This document shows positions 44,014 to 51,948 of a stretch of 58,333 bases of DNA, piece after piece. The stretch is from Spirochaeta sp. (GTDB taxonomy: Bacteria > Spirochaetota > Spirochaetia > Sphaerochaetales > Sphaerochaetaceae). The first letter of the stretch is position 1. The number at the start of each line of letters is the position of its first letter. The translations under genes and the position numbers were made by a program. Where the stretch lies: contig JAIMZO010000001.1 in the NCBI GenBank assembly GCA_020054965.1, positions 1 to 58,333 of the forward strand, in the 5' to 3' direction. The notes beneath the pieces were generated by a model. That model was not told where the DNA came from. It searched no databases and was given only the letters and a program-made list of their open reading frames with translations.

Positions 44014-46089
44014 ATGCAACAGCAAGTGGTCAAAAGAGACGGGCAGGTGGTTCTCTGCGAGGTTCAGAAAATCATTGATGCAATCGAAAAAGCAGCGAAT
44101 GCTGCAGGACAAAAAGTGGATGCCAAGATGGTTGCCACCATCGTTTTGTCCAAGACTAAGGGAAAGGAAAAGGTAGAGGTGGAATATATCCAGGACCTTG
44201 TTGAAGAATCCCTGATGGAACAGAGCTATCAAGCAACCGCAAAAGCCTACATCCTCTACCGTAAGGGAAGGGAACGGGTAAGAGAGGGCAAGGCCCTCAT
44301 CAAGGCAACGAATGAGATGTTCAGTGCCTATCTTGATGATACAACCTGGAGAGTCAAGGAGAATGCCAATACCAGGCGATCTGTCAATGGTATGAACAAC
44401 TACATCCGTGAACGATTCACAGAGCAGTACTGGTTGCATGAAATCTATCCAGAGACTATCCGTGAAGCCCACCAGAATGGGGCACTGCATCTCCATGACC
44501 TTGGCTTCTTTGGCCCATACTGTTGTGGCTGGGACCTTCGCCAACTGCTTACCTCTGGCTTTGGAGGTGTTGATGGGAAAGTTTCCAGTAAGCCGGCAAA
44601 ACATTTTCGGTCCCTACTTGGACAGGTGGTGAATGCAACCTTCACCTTCCAGGGGGAGTGTGCAGGAGCACAGGCCTGGTCTTCCTTTGACACCTACTGT
44701 GCACCATTCATCAGGTATGATGGCCTTACCTTCCGTGAGGTCAAGCAAGCAATGCAGGAGTTCATTTTCAATCTCAATGTCCCTACCCGAGTAGGGTTCC
44801 AGTGCCCTTTCTCCAATCTGACCTTTGACATCACCGTTCCCTCCAGTTTGCGGGATGTACCGGTCATCCGGGGAGGAGAGCTGCAAAAAGAGACCTATGG
44901 GGAGTTCCAGGATGAGATGGATATGGTCAACCATGCCTTCTGTGAGGTCATGGAGGAAGGCGATGCTTCTGGAAGAGTGTTCACCTTTCCCATCCCTACT
45001 TACAATGTTACCAAGCAGTTTCCCTGGGAATCGCAGGTTGTTGATTCCATTTTTGCCATGACCGCAAAATACGGGATCCCTTACTTCTCCAATTATGTGA
45101 ACAGTGACTTATCCCCTGAGGATGCGCTCTCAATGTGCTGCCGACTCAGACTCGATACCTCTGAGCTCAAGAAGCGCGGTGGGGGGCTTTTTGGGTCCAA
45201 TCCTCTTACCGGTTCAGTTGGTGTGGTGACATTGAACCTTCCCAGGCTTGCCTATGAAAGCAAGGATGAACAGCAATTCATGTCAGCACTCCATGATCTT
45301 TCCCTCCTGGCTAAAAAAAGCCTTGAGATCAAGCGTGAAGTCATTGAGAAGCAGACCGAGCATGGCATGTATCCCTTTAGCCGGTTCTCGTTGGAAACGG
45401 TAAAACAACGGAATGGGAGGTATTGGGCAAACCACTTCAGCACCATCGGAATTGTGGGCATGGAAGAGGCCTGTCTCAACCTATTCGGTAAGGAAGGATC
45501 CCTTACAACCGAGAAAGGTCAGTCCTTTGCCCTTCGGGTACTCTCGACGCTACGGGAAATCATCCAAGGCTTTCAGCGTGAGACAGGAAACTTCTACAAC
45601 CTTGAGGCTACCCCCGCCGAGGGAGCCAGCTACCGATTGGCAAATCTCGATAAGAAAGCCTTTGGTGATATCATAACCGCCGGCGAAGATGTTGCATACT
45701 ATACCAACTCCTCGCAGCTTCCTGTAGGGTATACCGATGATCTCTATGAGACACTGGAAAAGCAGGACGAACTGCAGTGCCAATACACAGGAGGAACAGT
45801 CCTTCACCTCTATCTTGCCCAGAGAATAGAGGACCCAAAGCTTGCCAAGCAGTTGGTAAGGAACGTATGTACCCGTTACAAACTTCCCTATGTCTCCCTT
45901 ACCCCAACCTTTTCTACCTGCAAGAACCATGGATATCTCGTTGGAGAGGTTGAATATTGCCCGTATTGCGGGGAAAAGACCGAGGTATGGACCAGGGTGG
46001 TTGGCTATCTCAGACCCAAGGAAGATTTCCATCCTGGAAAGCAAGAGGAACATCGCCAGAGAAAGTTTTATGAGGTAAAAGTATCATGA
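44014..46089 (+). CDS. nrdD: Anaerobic ribonucleoside-triphosphate reductase (class III)
   Basis: 691 aa. Residues 1-90 are an ATP-cone (VVKRDGQVVLCEVQKI). The ten-stranded barrel carries the thiyl-radical Cys candidates (CQYTGGTVLH). A C-terminal zinc site (CKNHG and CPYCG) precedes the glycyl-radical loop TRVVGYLRP, with Gly near 664. Oxygen-sensitive; it makes dNTPs from NTPs in anaerobes. GAGGAGG lies before the ATG and is covered by the riboswitch hairpin. The ATGA overlap with nrdG shows coupling. Confidence 0.95.
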   Translation: MQQQVVKRDGQVVLCEVQKIIDAIEKAANAAGQKVDAKMVATIVLSKTKGKEKVEVEYIQDLVEESLMEQSYQATAKAYILYRKGRERVREGKALIKATNEMFSAYLDDTTWRVKENANTRRSVNGMNNYIRERFTEQYWLHEIYPETIREAHQNGALHLHDLGFFGPYCCGWDLRQLLTSGFGGVDGKVSSKPAKHFRSLLGQVVNATFTFQGECAGAQAWSSFDTYCAPFIRYDGLTFREVKQAMQEFIFNLNVPTRVGFQCPFSNLTFDITVPSSLRDVPVIRGGELQKETYGEFQDEMDMVNHAFCEVMEEGDASGRVFTFPIPTYNVTKQFPWESQVVDSIFAMTAKYGIPYFSNYVNSDLSPEDALSMCCRLRLDTSELKKRGGGLFGSNPLTGSVGVVTLNLPRLAYESKDEQQFMSALHDLSLLAKKSLEIKREVIEKQTEHGMYPFSRFSLETVKQRNGRYWANHFSTIGIVGMEEACLNLFGKEGSLTTEKGQSFALRVLSTLREIIQGFQRETGNFYNLEATPAEGASYRLANLDKKAFGDIITAGEDVAYYTNSSQLPVGYTDDLYETLEKQDELQCQYTGGTVLHLYLAQRIEDPKLAKQLVRNVCTRYKLPYVSLTPTFSTCKNHGYLVGEVEYCPYCGEKTEVWTRVVGYLRPKEDFHPGKQEEHRQRKFYEVKVS

Positions 46090-46793
46090 TCGTCAGTGGT
46101 CTTGAAGGCTCATCATTCCTGGATTATCCAGGGATGTTGAGCTGTGTTCTCTTTACCCAAGGGTGCAACTATGACTGCTTTTATTGTCATAACCGTGCAT
46201 TAATTGCCTATAAGAATGGTGTTATAGGCTATCAAGAGATAGAGAATTTTCTGAAGAAACGGGTGGGTTTCCTGCAGGCGGTTGTCATCAGTGGAGGAGA
46301 GCCCACCTTGCACGGCAGTCTTCCTCAGTATTTCTCCTTGGCTAAAAGCCTAGGCTATCTTACCAAGCTTGATACCAATGGAAGTCGCCCGAAAGTGCTT
46401 TTGGAATTGTTGGAAGCAGGATTGCTTGACTACGTTGCACTGGATGTGAAAGCACCGTGGGCAAGGTATCGGGAAATTGCAGGAAAGGGAGCTGACCCAG
46501 CGAATGTGCAGCGATGTGTGGCTTTGCTTCAGGAGTACCAAGTGAGGCATCCTTCCTTTCGATGGGAGGTGAGAACCACATTGGCTCCAACCTTAATGGA
46601 AGAGGATTTACTGGAGATTGCCTCCATGTTGCCTAAGGTAAACCGTTGGGTACTGAATTCTTATCGTACACCGAAGGAGTACAAGGAAGAGGATGGAACG
46701 AGGGTCAACCAACCCGCCCTGGTTGAGCGGGAGGTTGCCTGCATGCAAGAGAGATTGCTTCTCTTGCAGCCGAATCTCAAGCGAGTGAGATAA
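46086..46793 (+). CDS. nrdG: Anaerobic RNR activating enzyme NrdG
   Basis: 235 aa radical SAM protein. Cluster motif C-x3-C-x2-C in [12 protein letters not shown] near 27, GGEPTLHG (GGE motif) near 71, and [10 protein letters not shown] near 120. It generates the glycyl radical on NrdD using SAM. Start overlaps nrdD by 4 bp, under the same B12 riboswitch. The 3' end overlaps convergent metK by 17 bp. Confidence 0.95.
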   Translation: MIVSGLEGSSFLDYPGMLSCVLFTQGCNYDCFYCHNRALIAYKNGVIGYQEIENFLKKRVGFLQAVVISGGEPTLHGSLPQYFSLAKSLGYLTKLDTNGSRPKVLLELLEAGLLDYVALDVKAPWARYREIAGKGADPANVQRCVALLQEYQVRHPSFRWEVRTTLAPTLMEEDLLEIASMLPKVNRWVLNSYRTPKEYKEEDGTRVNQPALVEREVACMQERLLLLQPNLKRVR

Positions 46794-47922
46794 TCTGTTC
46801 CCAGGGAAGGCCGCTCTTGCCGAAGTGTCCATAGTTCATGGCCTTCTGGTAGATCGGCCTTTTTAGATCCAGTGTCTTTATGATGCCTGCTGGGGTGAGG
46901 TCGAACTTCTCCCTTACCAGCTTTTCCAACTGTTCATCGTCCTCTGTTCCAGTCCCAAAGGTATCGACATACACGGAGATGGGATAGGGAACGCCGATTG
47001 CATAGGAGAGTTGGACCTCACAGGTTGTGCACAATCCATTTGCGACCAGGTTCTTTGCAACGTAGCGAGCCATGTAAGCACCGCTTCGGTCAACTTTTGA
47101 GGGATCCTTCCCGCTGAACGCTCCACCTCCATGACGACCCATTCCACCATAGGTGTCTACAATGATCTTTCTCCCTGTCAAACCAGTGTCTCCTGCAGGA
47201 CCTCCCGTGACAAATCTACCGGTTGGATTAATATACACCTTGGTTTTATCGTTCAACAGGCCGGTAGGCCCCAGTACGGTTTCAATGACTTCCTTTGTAA
47301 GATAAGAGATAAGGGTATCACGACGGGCTTGTTCGGTATGTTGGTGACTGATGACCACCGAATCTATGTGCACTGGTTTCCCATCCTGGTACAACAGTGA
47401 GACCTGGCTCTTTGCATCGGGTCTCAAGAAAGGAGCTTCGCCACTTTTTCGCAGCTTGCTCGCCCTTTCCAGGAGTTGATGTGCCCAGTAGATCGGGGCC
47501 GGCATGAGAGTCTCTGTCTCATTGCAGGCATACCCGAACATCATGCCCTGGTCGCCAGCACCTTGTTGGCCGTACAGGGATGTTTCAGCAGTAACCCCCA
47601 TGGAGATGTCCGGTGATTGGGTATTGGTAAAATCCAGTACCGTAAGGGAGCGGTAATCAAAACCGATTCCCTTATCAGTATATCCAATTTCCTTTACCGT
47701 GGATCGAACGATGTTGTCTATGTCGATTGTTGCATTGGTGGAAAGTTCTCCTCCCACCACGACCCTGTCGGTCGTTGCGAAGACTTCACAGGCAACCCTG
47801 CTTTGTGGGTCCTGGGCAAGACAAGCATCCAATATGGCATCGGAGATCTGGTCACAGACCTTGTCCGGATGCCCCTCACTGACTGATTCTGAAGTGAAAA
47901 TGTGTGAACCATGTGTTAACAT
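46777..47922 (-). CDS. metK: S-adenosylmethionine synthetase
   Basis: 381 aa, normal length. Signature segments: [21 protein letters not shown] at the start, [12 protein letters not shown] near 115, the P-loop-like [21 protein letters not shown] near 260 and the basic active-site residues within it. It makes SAM from methionine and ATP. The start has GGAAGGG 6 nt upstream, sequestered in a hairpin under a SAM-responsive leader (see separate entry). SAM made here also feeds NrdG next door. Confidence 0.97.
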   Translation of the reverse strand: MLTHGSHIFTSESVSEGHPDKVCDQISDAILDACLAQDPQSRVACEVFATTDRVVVGGELSTNATIDIDNIVRSTVKEIGYTDKGIGFDYRSLTVLDFTNTQSPDISMGVTAETSLYGQQGAGDQGMMFGYACNETETLMPAPIYWAHQLLERASKLRKSGEAPFLRPDAKSQVSLLYQDGKPVHIDSVVISHQHTEQARRDTLISYLTKEVIETVLGPTGLLNDKTKVYINPTGRFVTGGPAGDTGLTGRKIIVDTYGGMGRHGGGAFSGKDPSKVDRSGAYMARYVAKNLVANGLCTTCEVQLSYAIGVPYPISVYVDTFGTGTEDDEQLEKLVREKFDLTPAGIIKTLDLKRPIYQKAMNYGHFGKSGLPWEQIISLA

Positions 47923-47928
47923 ACTACA

Positions 47929-48043
47929 CCCTTCCTTATGGAACTGCGGAAGGGGGAACTTAACTCAAATAGATTGATATGCTCCCCTTTTAGCAAGTTT
48001 CTTTATTGACGCCCGCAAGCCGGGAGGCTGACAAATCGACGTC
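47929..48043 (-). promoter_or_regulatory. SAM-II/SAM-V-like riboswitch with SD-sequestering platform upstream of metK
   Basis: Read on the minus strand. P1: GACGTC (48043-48038) with GGCGTC (48013-48008). Loop L1 begins GATTT. A pseudoknot forms between CTCCC (48026-48022) and GGGAG (47986-47982). The joining tail ends GCTAAAAGGGGAG, close to the hallmark GCTAAAAAGGG of SAM-II. Platform: CCCTTCC (47954-47948) can pair with the ribosome site GGAAGGG (47935-47929). Alternatively AAGGGG of the tail (47989-47984) can pair with CCCCTT (47955-47950), which frees that site. SAM binding would favour the closed state. Confidence 0.7.
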
Positions 48044-48050
48044 ATTGAAG

Positions 48051-48079
48051 ATTCTACCAAGAAACAAGGTTTTTTACAA
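48051..48079 (-). promoter_or_regulatory. metK promoter
   Basis: Minus strand: TTGTAA (48079-48074), 17-bp spacer, TAGAAT (48056-48051). The predicted start is about 7 nt later, immediately before the first base of riboswitch P1. Confidence 0.6.
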
Positions 48080-48098
48080 GACAACAGCAGGGGGTTTT

Positions 48099-48115
48099 AT
48101 AACAATAATTGTTAT
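48099..48115. promoter_or_regulatory. Perfect 17-bp inverted repeat, probable operator
   Basis: ATAACAAT-A-ATTGTTAT, 8-1-8 perfect palindrome between the metK promoter and the decayed HTH regulator. Likely operator for that regulator (autoregulation), but its protein is now broken. Confidence 0.6.
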
Positions 48116-48128
48116 TATATATAATGTT

Positions 48129-48627
48129 ATGAAAATGGTATATATACAAGATGGAAAACAGTTGGAAATCTACATGCACCCCAAGCGGCAGCAGGTTTTA
48201 CATGAGTTGGGTGTACAGGGACCGATGACAGCCAAGATGCTCAGTGATACACTCGAAATGATCCCCCCCAGTGCAAAACATCATGTTTCCCGATTGATGG
48301 AATTACAGGTAGTCGAGGTGGACCACACAGCATTGATCCATGGTATTACCGAAAGCGTTTGGTGATGGTGAGTTTCTGCTCTCTCGCTGAGGAGAAACGA
48401 AAACTTGTTTCTGATATGGTGACCAGACAAATCCACGAAAAAAGGAACAATCGTTTACCGATGGAGATGGTCATTTCCAGGCGGACCAGATTTCGGGAGT
48501 CGTACATCTCAGCAGAGATGAGGCTGATGAGCTTTACAGGCGAATCAGGACGTTCCTCGATGAGAAAGAGAAGAAAGAGGATGGGAATGAGCCCTTTGTC
48601 TTCTCTCTGATGGCCTATCATGCATAA
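48129..48627 (+). pseudogene. ArsR-like winged-helix regulator, broken by two frameshifts
   Basis: The intact first part (79 codons) holds an ArsR-type winged helix (LHELGVQGPMTAKMLSDTL, PSAKHHVSRLMEL). A stop at 48363-48365 ends it. The next frame continues about VSFCSLAEEKRKLVSDMV and the third frame about GVVHLSRDEADELYRRI to a TAA at 48625. One base added near 48346 and one A added in the six-A run 48438-48443 would restore a single 167-aa protein. Most likely inactive; sequencing error is possible but less likely given the broken neighbour. Probably once controlled the MFS gene 5 bp downstream. Confidence 0.75.
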
Positions 48628-48632
48628 GCAGT

Positions 48633-49117
48633 ATGTTCCACCCTGCTCCTTATATGGCTAGCTTATCTGCCTCCTCTCTCGCATTGGGGATGACGACAGC
48701 CATCATATTCTCAATCAGCATCCTTGGATCGGTATTTGGCAAGAAACTCGTAAGGTATAAGCGTCCTGTAGGCATCTACTTCATATCTTGATCTACCTGC
48801 TACAGGTTCTGCTCTCCATGACCACGAGCATGGCATGGTTCTTGGGTGTGTTTTCCCTGATCTATCTTTTGCTTGGGGTTTTCTCTGTGGTGGGAACCTA
48901 TGTATTGAACAATGTCTCAGAGGATACGGTAAGGACAAGCATGTTAAGTCTCTCCTCCTTCAGCCTGCAATCAGGTGGAGTCCTCGCCAACCTGTTTGCA
49001 ACCTCCCTGCTCCTTGTTGGAGGGATTTGCTTGTTCTGGAGGGCCTCTGCCTTCGTCGGGATCATGGGAATCCTGTTCTTGACCAAGCCGATGCTACAGC
49101 GATTTCCAATCTCCTGA
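48633..49117 (+). pseudogene. Remnant of MFS exporter, N-terminal half missing and frameshifted
   Basis: Two pieces of one membrane protein. 48633-48791 encodes 52 aa with LGMTTAIIFSISILGSVFGKKL, ending at a TGA. 48788-49117 continues in the next frame with four membrane segments (VLLSMTTSMAWFLGVFSLIY, FSLQSGGVLANLFATSLLLV). The join looks like an MFS C-terminal half of about 160 aa; full-length members have about 400 aa. The N-terminal six helices are absent. One missing base near 48787 explains the frame change. The 3' end overlaps the convergent kinase gene by 24 bp. Confidence 0.7.
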
Positions 49118-50110
49118 AGCAAAAAAATCTCTGAGTTCCTTTGCTTTCTCCTTGCTGAACTGGGCCCCACGTTGCCTGATTATCTCACCGGCAAGGATGG
49201 ATGCGATTGTTCCAGATTCCTGGATTGAGTAGTCATGGTATTGTCCATAGAGAAATCCTGCGGCATATACATCCCCAGCACCAGTGGTATCGGTAGGGAC
49301 TACCGGCCCCTTGACTGGAATATTGATGATCTTTCCTTCGTGGCTGATGTAGGAACCTTTTTTCCCATTCTTTACAACGGCTGTCCTACAGAGCTTACCC
49401 ATGGAACGACAACACTCATAAGGGTCGTAGTTGTCAAAGAGAATCCTTGCTTCTTCCCTGTTTGCAAACACAATGTCACACTCTTGGCTGATGAGGTTGA
49501 GGAAGGGTTCCCTGTAACGGCCAACAGCAAAGGGGTCTGCGAGATCAAAAGAGACAACTGTATGGTGTTCCTTTGCAATGTGCAAGGCCTTCTTGATGGC
49601 TTCTTGCTGGCTTTTTGTATCCCACATATAGCCTGTAAAGTGGAAGAAGGAGGCTGTTGCCACGGTATCGTCGTCCACATCAGCCATCTCATAAAGCCGG
49701 TTTGCTCCCAGGAACGTGTTCATGCTCCGTTCACTATCTGGAGTGATAAGGATGACCGTAGAGCCAGTCATTTCCTTGTCGGTTATAGCAAGCTGGTCAC
49801 CAACCCCAAGTTCCTTGAGACGCTGTTGATAGATGTGCCCATTCTCATCGCTGCCTATCTTTCCTGCCAGGGTTGTCTTCACACCCAGTGAGGCAAGGGC
49901 GATGATTGTGTTGGGACAGGAGCCTCCACAGCTGTAGGTTGTTTTGCGTTCCTTGGAGAGGAGCATGAGCTCTTCCATTCTCTGTGGGCCGATCAAGGCC
50001 ATGGTGCCCTTGTGGATTCCAAGTGCGGTAATATCATCCTCCTCAACACTGACAATGATGTCGATGAGGGGGTTCCCTATGCCATAGACCATGTGCTCAC
50101 TTTCTTTCAT
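49094..50110 (-). CDS. PfkB family carbohydrate/nucleoside kinase (adenosine-kinase-like)
   Basis: 338 aa. Ribokinase fold: GIGNPLIDIIVSV at the start, GGSCPNTIIALASLG near 63, AGKIGSDENG near 85, and the catalytic/anion-hole motif DTTGAGDVYAAGF near 285 with the base Asp. The overall pattern matches adenosine or sugar kinases of the PfkB group. The start ATG at 50110 has no ribosome site; -10 TAGAAT ends 8 nt before it. An internal ATG at 50092 is an alternative. Divergent from murA. Confidence 0.8.
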   Translation of the reverse strand: MKESEHMVYGIGNPLIDIIVSVEEDDITALGIHKGTMALIGPQRMEELMLLSKERKTTYSCGGSCPNTIIALASLGVKTTLAGKIGSDENGHIYQQRLKELGVGDQLAITDKEMTGSTVILITPDSERSMNTFLGANRLYEMADVDDDTVATASFFHFTGYMWDTKSQQEAIKKALHIAKEHHTVVSFDLADPFAVGRYREPFLNLISQECDIVFANREEARILFDNYDPYECCRSMGKLCRTAVVKNGKKGSYISHEGKIINIPVKGPVVPTDTTGAGDVYAAGFLYGQYHDYSIQESGTIASILAGEIIRQRGAQFSKEKAKELRDFFASGDWKSL

Positions 50111-50118
50111 GTATGGGT

Positions 50119-50148
50119 ATTCTATCATTGCTAAGTACCTGTATTCAA
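50119..50148 (-). promoter_or_regulatory. Promoter of the PfkB kinase, near-leaderless
   Basis: Minus strand: TTGAAT (50148-50143), 18-bp spacer, TAGAAT (50124-50119), 8 nt to the ATG. Confidence 0.4.
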
Positions 50149-50201
50149 CAAGAAGCTTGCGAAACTATCGTGCCAAGGGTAGGATGAACGAGGAGGCAGC
50201 A

Positions 50202-51491
50202 ATGGGTGCATATCGAATAACCGGGGGAAACCCTGCGAGTGGGGAGGTTCAGATCAGTGGAAACAAGAATGGGGCACTACCGTGTCTTGCTGCCACCTTG
50301 CTGACTGATGAGCCTGTTCGATTGTTGAACGTTCCCGATATAGAGGATGTTCAGGTTATGGTCAAGCTCTTGGAGAACCTTGGTTCCAGGGTAGTCAAAG
50401 AGGATGCCAATACCTATACCATCATGAGTGGGGCAAGAAGCGGCAAGCTCAAGAAGAAACTGGTCCAATCTGTGAGGGGTTCCATTCTTCTCCTGGGACC
50501 ATTGTTGGCAACCATTGATGAAGTTCGTCTAACACCTCCTGGAGGTGATGTCATCGGGCTTCGTAGACTCGATACCCACTTTATCGGCCTCTCTTCGTTG
50601 GGAGCCTCTTGCCTGATCAATGAGGAAGGGGAGATTCATATCAAGGCCAATGGAAGTAGGTTGCAGGCAAATGACATCTTTCTTGATGAAGCCTCCGTAA
50701 CAGCAACAGAAAATGTTATCATGGCCTCTTCGCTGGCACAGGGAGAGAGCATTATAAGCAACGCAGCAAGTGAGCCTCACGTACAGGACCTTTGCAGGAT
50801 GCTCAACAGCATGGGGTGTCATATTGAGGGAATAGGTTCCAACCGTCTCTATGTTACCGGTCAAAAGAAACTTCATGGCTGTGAGTTCCGTCTCACAGCT
50901 GACTATATGGAAGCTGGTTCCTATATCGGCCTAGCTGGTGCAACTGGAGGCCAATTGTTGCTCAAGGGGGTCGACCCTGGGCATCTGAGGATGATTCGCC
51001 TGGGCTTTGAACGAATTGGGATCACCTTCGTCGTTGATGGTCCTTCTTCCATCCTTGTGCCGAAAAGACAGAAACGGATACTTGCAAAGGAAGTAGGTGG
51101 CCATACTGCAAAGATTGATGATGCTCCCTGGCCAGGGTTTCCCGCTGATCTCTTGAGTATCATCACCGTATGTGCAACCCAGATGGAAGGTTCAATCCTG
51201 ATCCATGAGAAGATGTTTGAGTCTCGTATGTTCTTCGTTGATTGGTTGATCAGGATGGGAGCTGACATCATTCTCTGTGACCCGCATCGAGCAGTGGTCA
51301 ACGGTCCCAGTCAACTGCTGGGTTCAGAACTATCCAGTCCTGATGTACGGGCTGGAATGGCACTGGTCATTGCCGCTGCATGTGCAAAAGGTGTCAGTGT
51401 AATCCAGAATATCTATCAGATTGAACGTGGTTATGAAAATCTCTGTGGTAAACTCCAGGCCTTAGGGTTATCCATCGAAAGGGATGCGTAA
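50202..51491 (+). CDS. murA: UDP-N-acetylglucosamine 1-carboxyvinyltransferase (Asp-type MurA)
   Basis: 429 aa from ATG 50202, where GAGGAGG sits 5 nt upstream; an ATG at 50184 lies before that ribosome site. EPT fold with two inside-out barrels: VQISGNKNGALPCLAA at the start and SVTATENVIMASSLA near 165. The loop that normally carries the catalytic Cys reads TPPGGDVIGLRRLDTH, so Asp116 (codon 50547-50549) replaces Cys. That is the variant linked to fosfomycin insensitivity in other bacteria. It performs the first committed step of peptidoglycan synthesis using PEP. Confidence 0.95.
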   Translation: MGAYRITGGNPASGEVQISGNKNGALPCLAATLLTDEPVRLLNVPDIEDVQVMVKLLENLGSRVVKEDANTYTIMSGARSGKLKKKLVQSVRGSILLLGPLLATIDEVRLTPPGGDVIGLRRLDTHFIGLSSLGASCLINEEGEIHIKANGSRLQANDIFLDEASVTATENVIMASSLAQGESIISNAASEPHVQDLCRMLNSMGCHIEGIGSNRLYVTGQKKLHGCEFRLTADYMEAGSYIGLAGATGGQLLLKGVDPGHLRMIRLGFERIGITFVVDGPSSILVPKRQKRILAKEVGGHTAKIDDAPWPGFPADLLSIITVCATQMEGSILIHEKMFESRMFFVDWLIRMGADIILCDPHRAVVNGPSQLLGSELSSPDVRAGMALVIAAACAKGVSVIQNIYQIERGYENLCGKLQALGLSIERDA

Positions 51492-51948
51492 CTCCCTGTT
51501 TTTACTGGAGTTCACTCATGTATCCACACCCCTGTCCAGAAGTTGTCCACAAGTTATCCACAACCAAGTGGTACCTAGGTTGGTATAGGGTGCAGATAGG
51601 AGTGATTTCTAATAGGAAACATAGGTTTTTATACGGTATCGATGGATATGACAAATATATATATTGTAACAAATAAAACATAAGTTTACCAAACAGGTTT
51701 CATCGTGTTTTTATATAGGTTTAATGTACTTCTTATTGTTTAGTAAGGTACTTGTATTTAGGACAAATAAACGAGTTATCAACAAGTTATCCACAACCTT
51801 TACACGTTGCGCTTTGGTGCAGTAACTCACCTTCTTAGGTGACTTAGCTCAGAATATGTGATGATGTGTTTTGTGCAACAAGAACTACTGTGAGTGTACA
51901 ATCTTTTCCAGTATGATGAACTGTGGTGCCGTTGTCCCAGGAGGGGCG
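51492..51948. other. Non-coding region with a second DnaA-box cluster
   Basis: 457 bp without a gene. DnaA boxes: GTATCCACA (51520-51528), TTGTCCACA (51543-51551) and TTATCCACA (51554-51562). Then about 200 bp of AT-rich DNA, then TTATCAACA (51776-51784) and TTATCCACA (51787-51795). The last two pairs each have an exact 11-bp period in the same direction. A titration or regulatory site for DnaA is more likely than a second origin. Confidence 0.6.

Noticed and set aside
51499..51521. Possible terminator hairpin AACTCC/GGAGTT after murA
   Set aside because: A six-bp stem with a 12-nt loop and no T-run after it; too weak.
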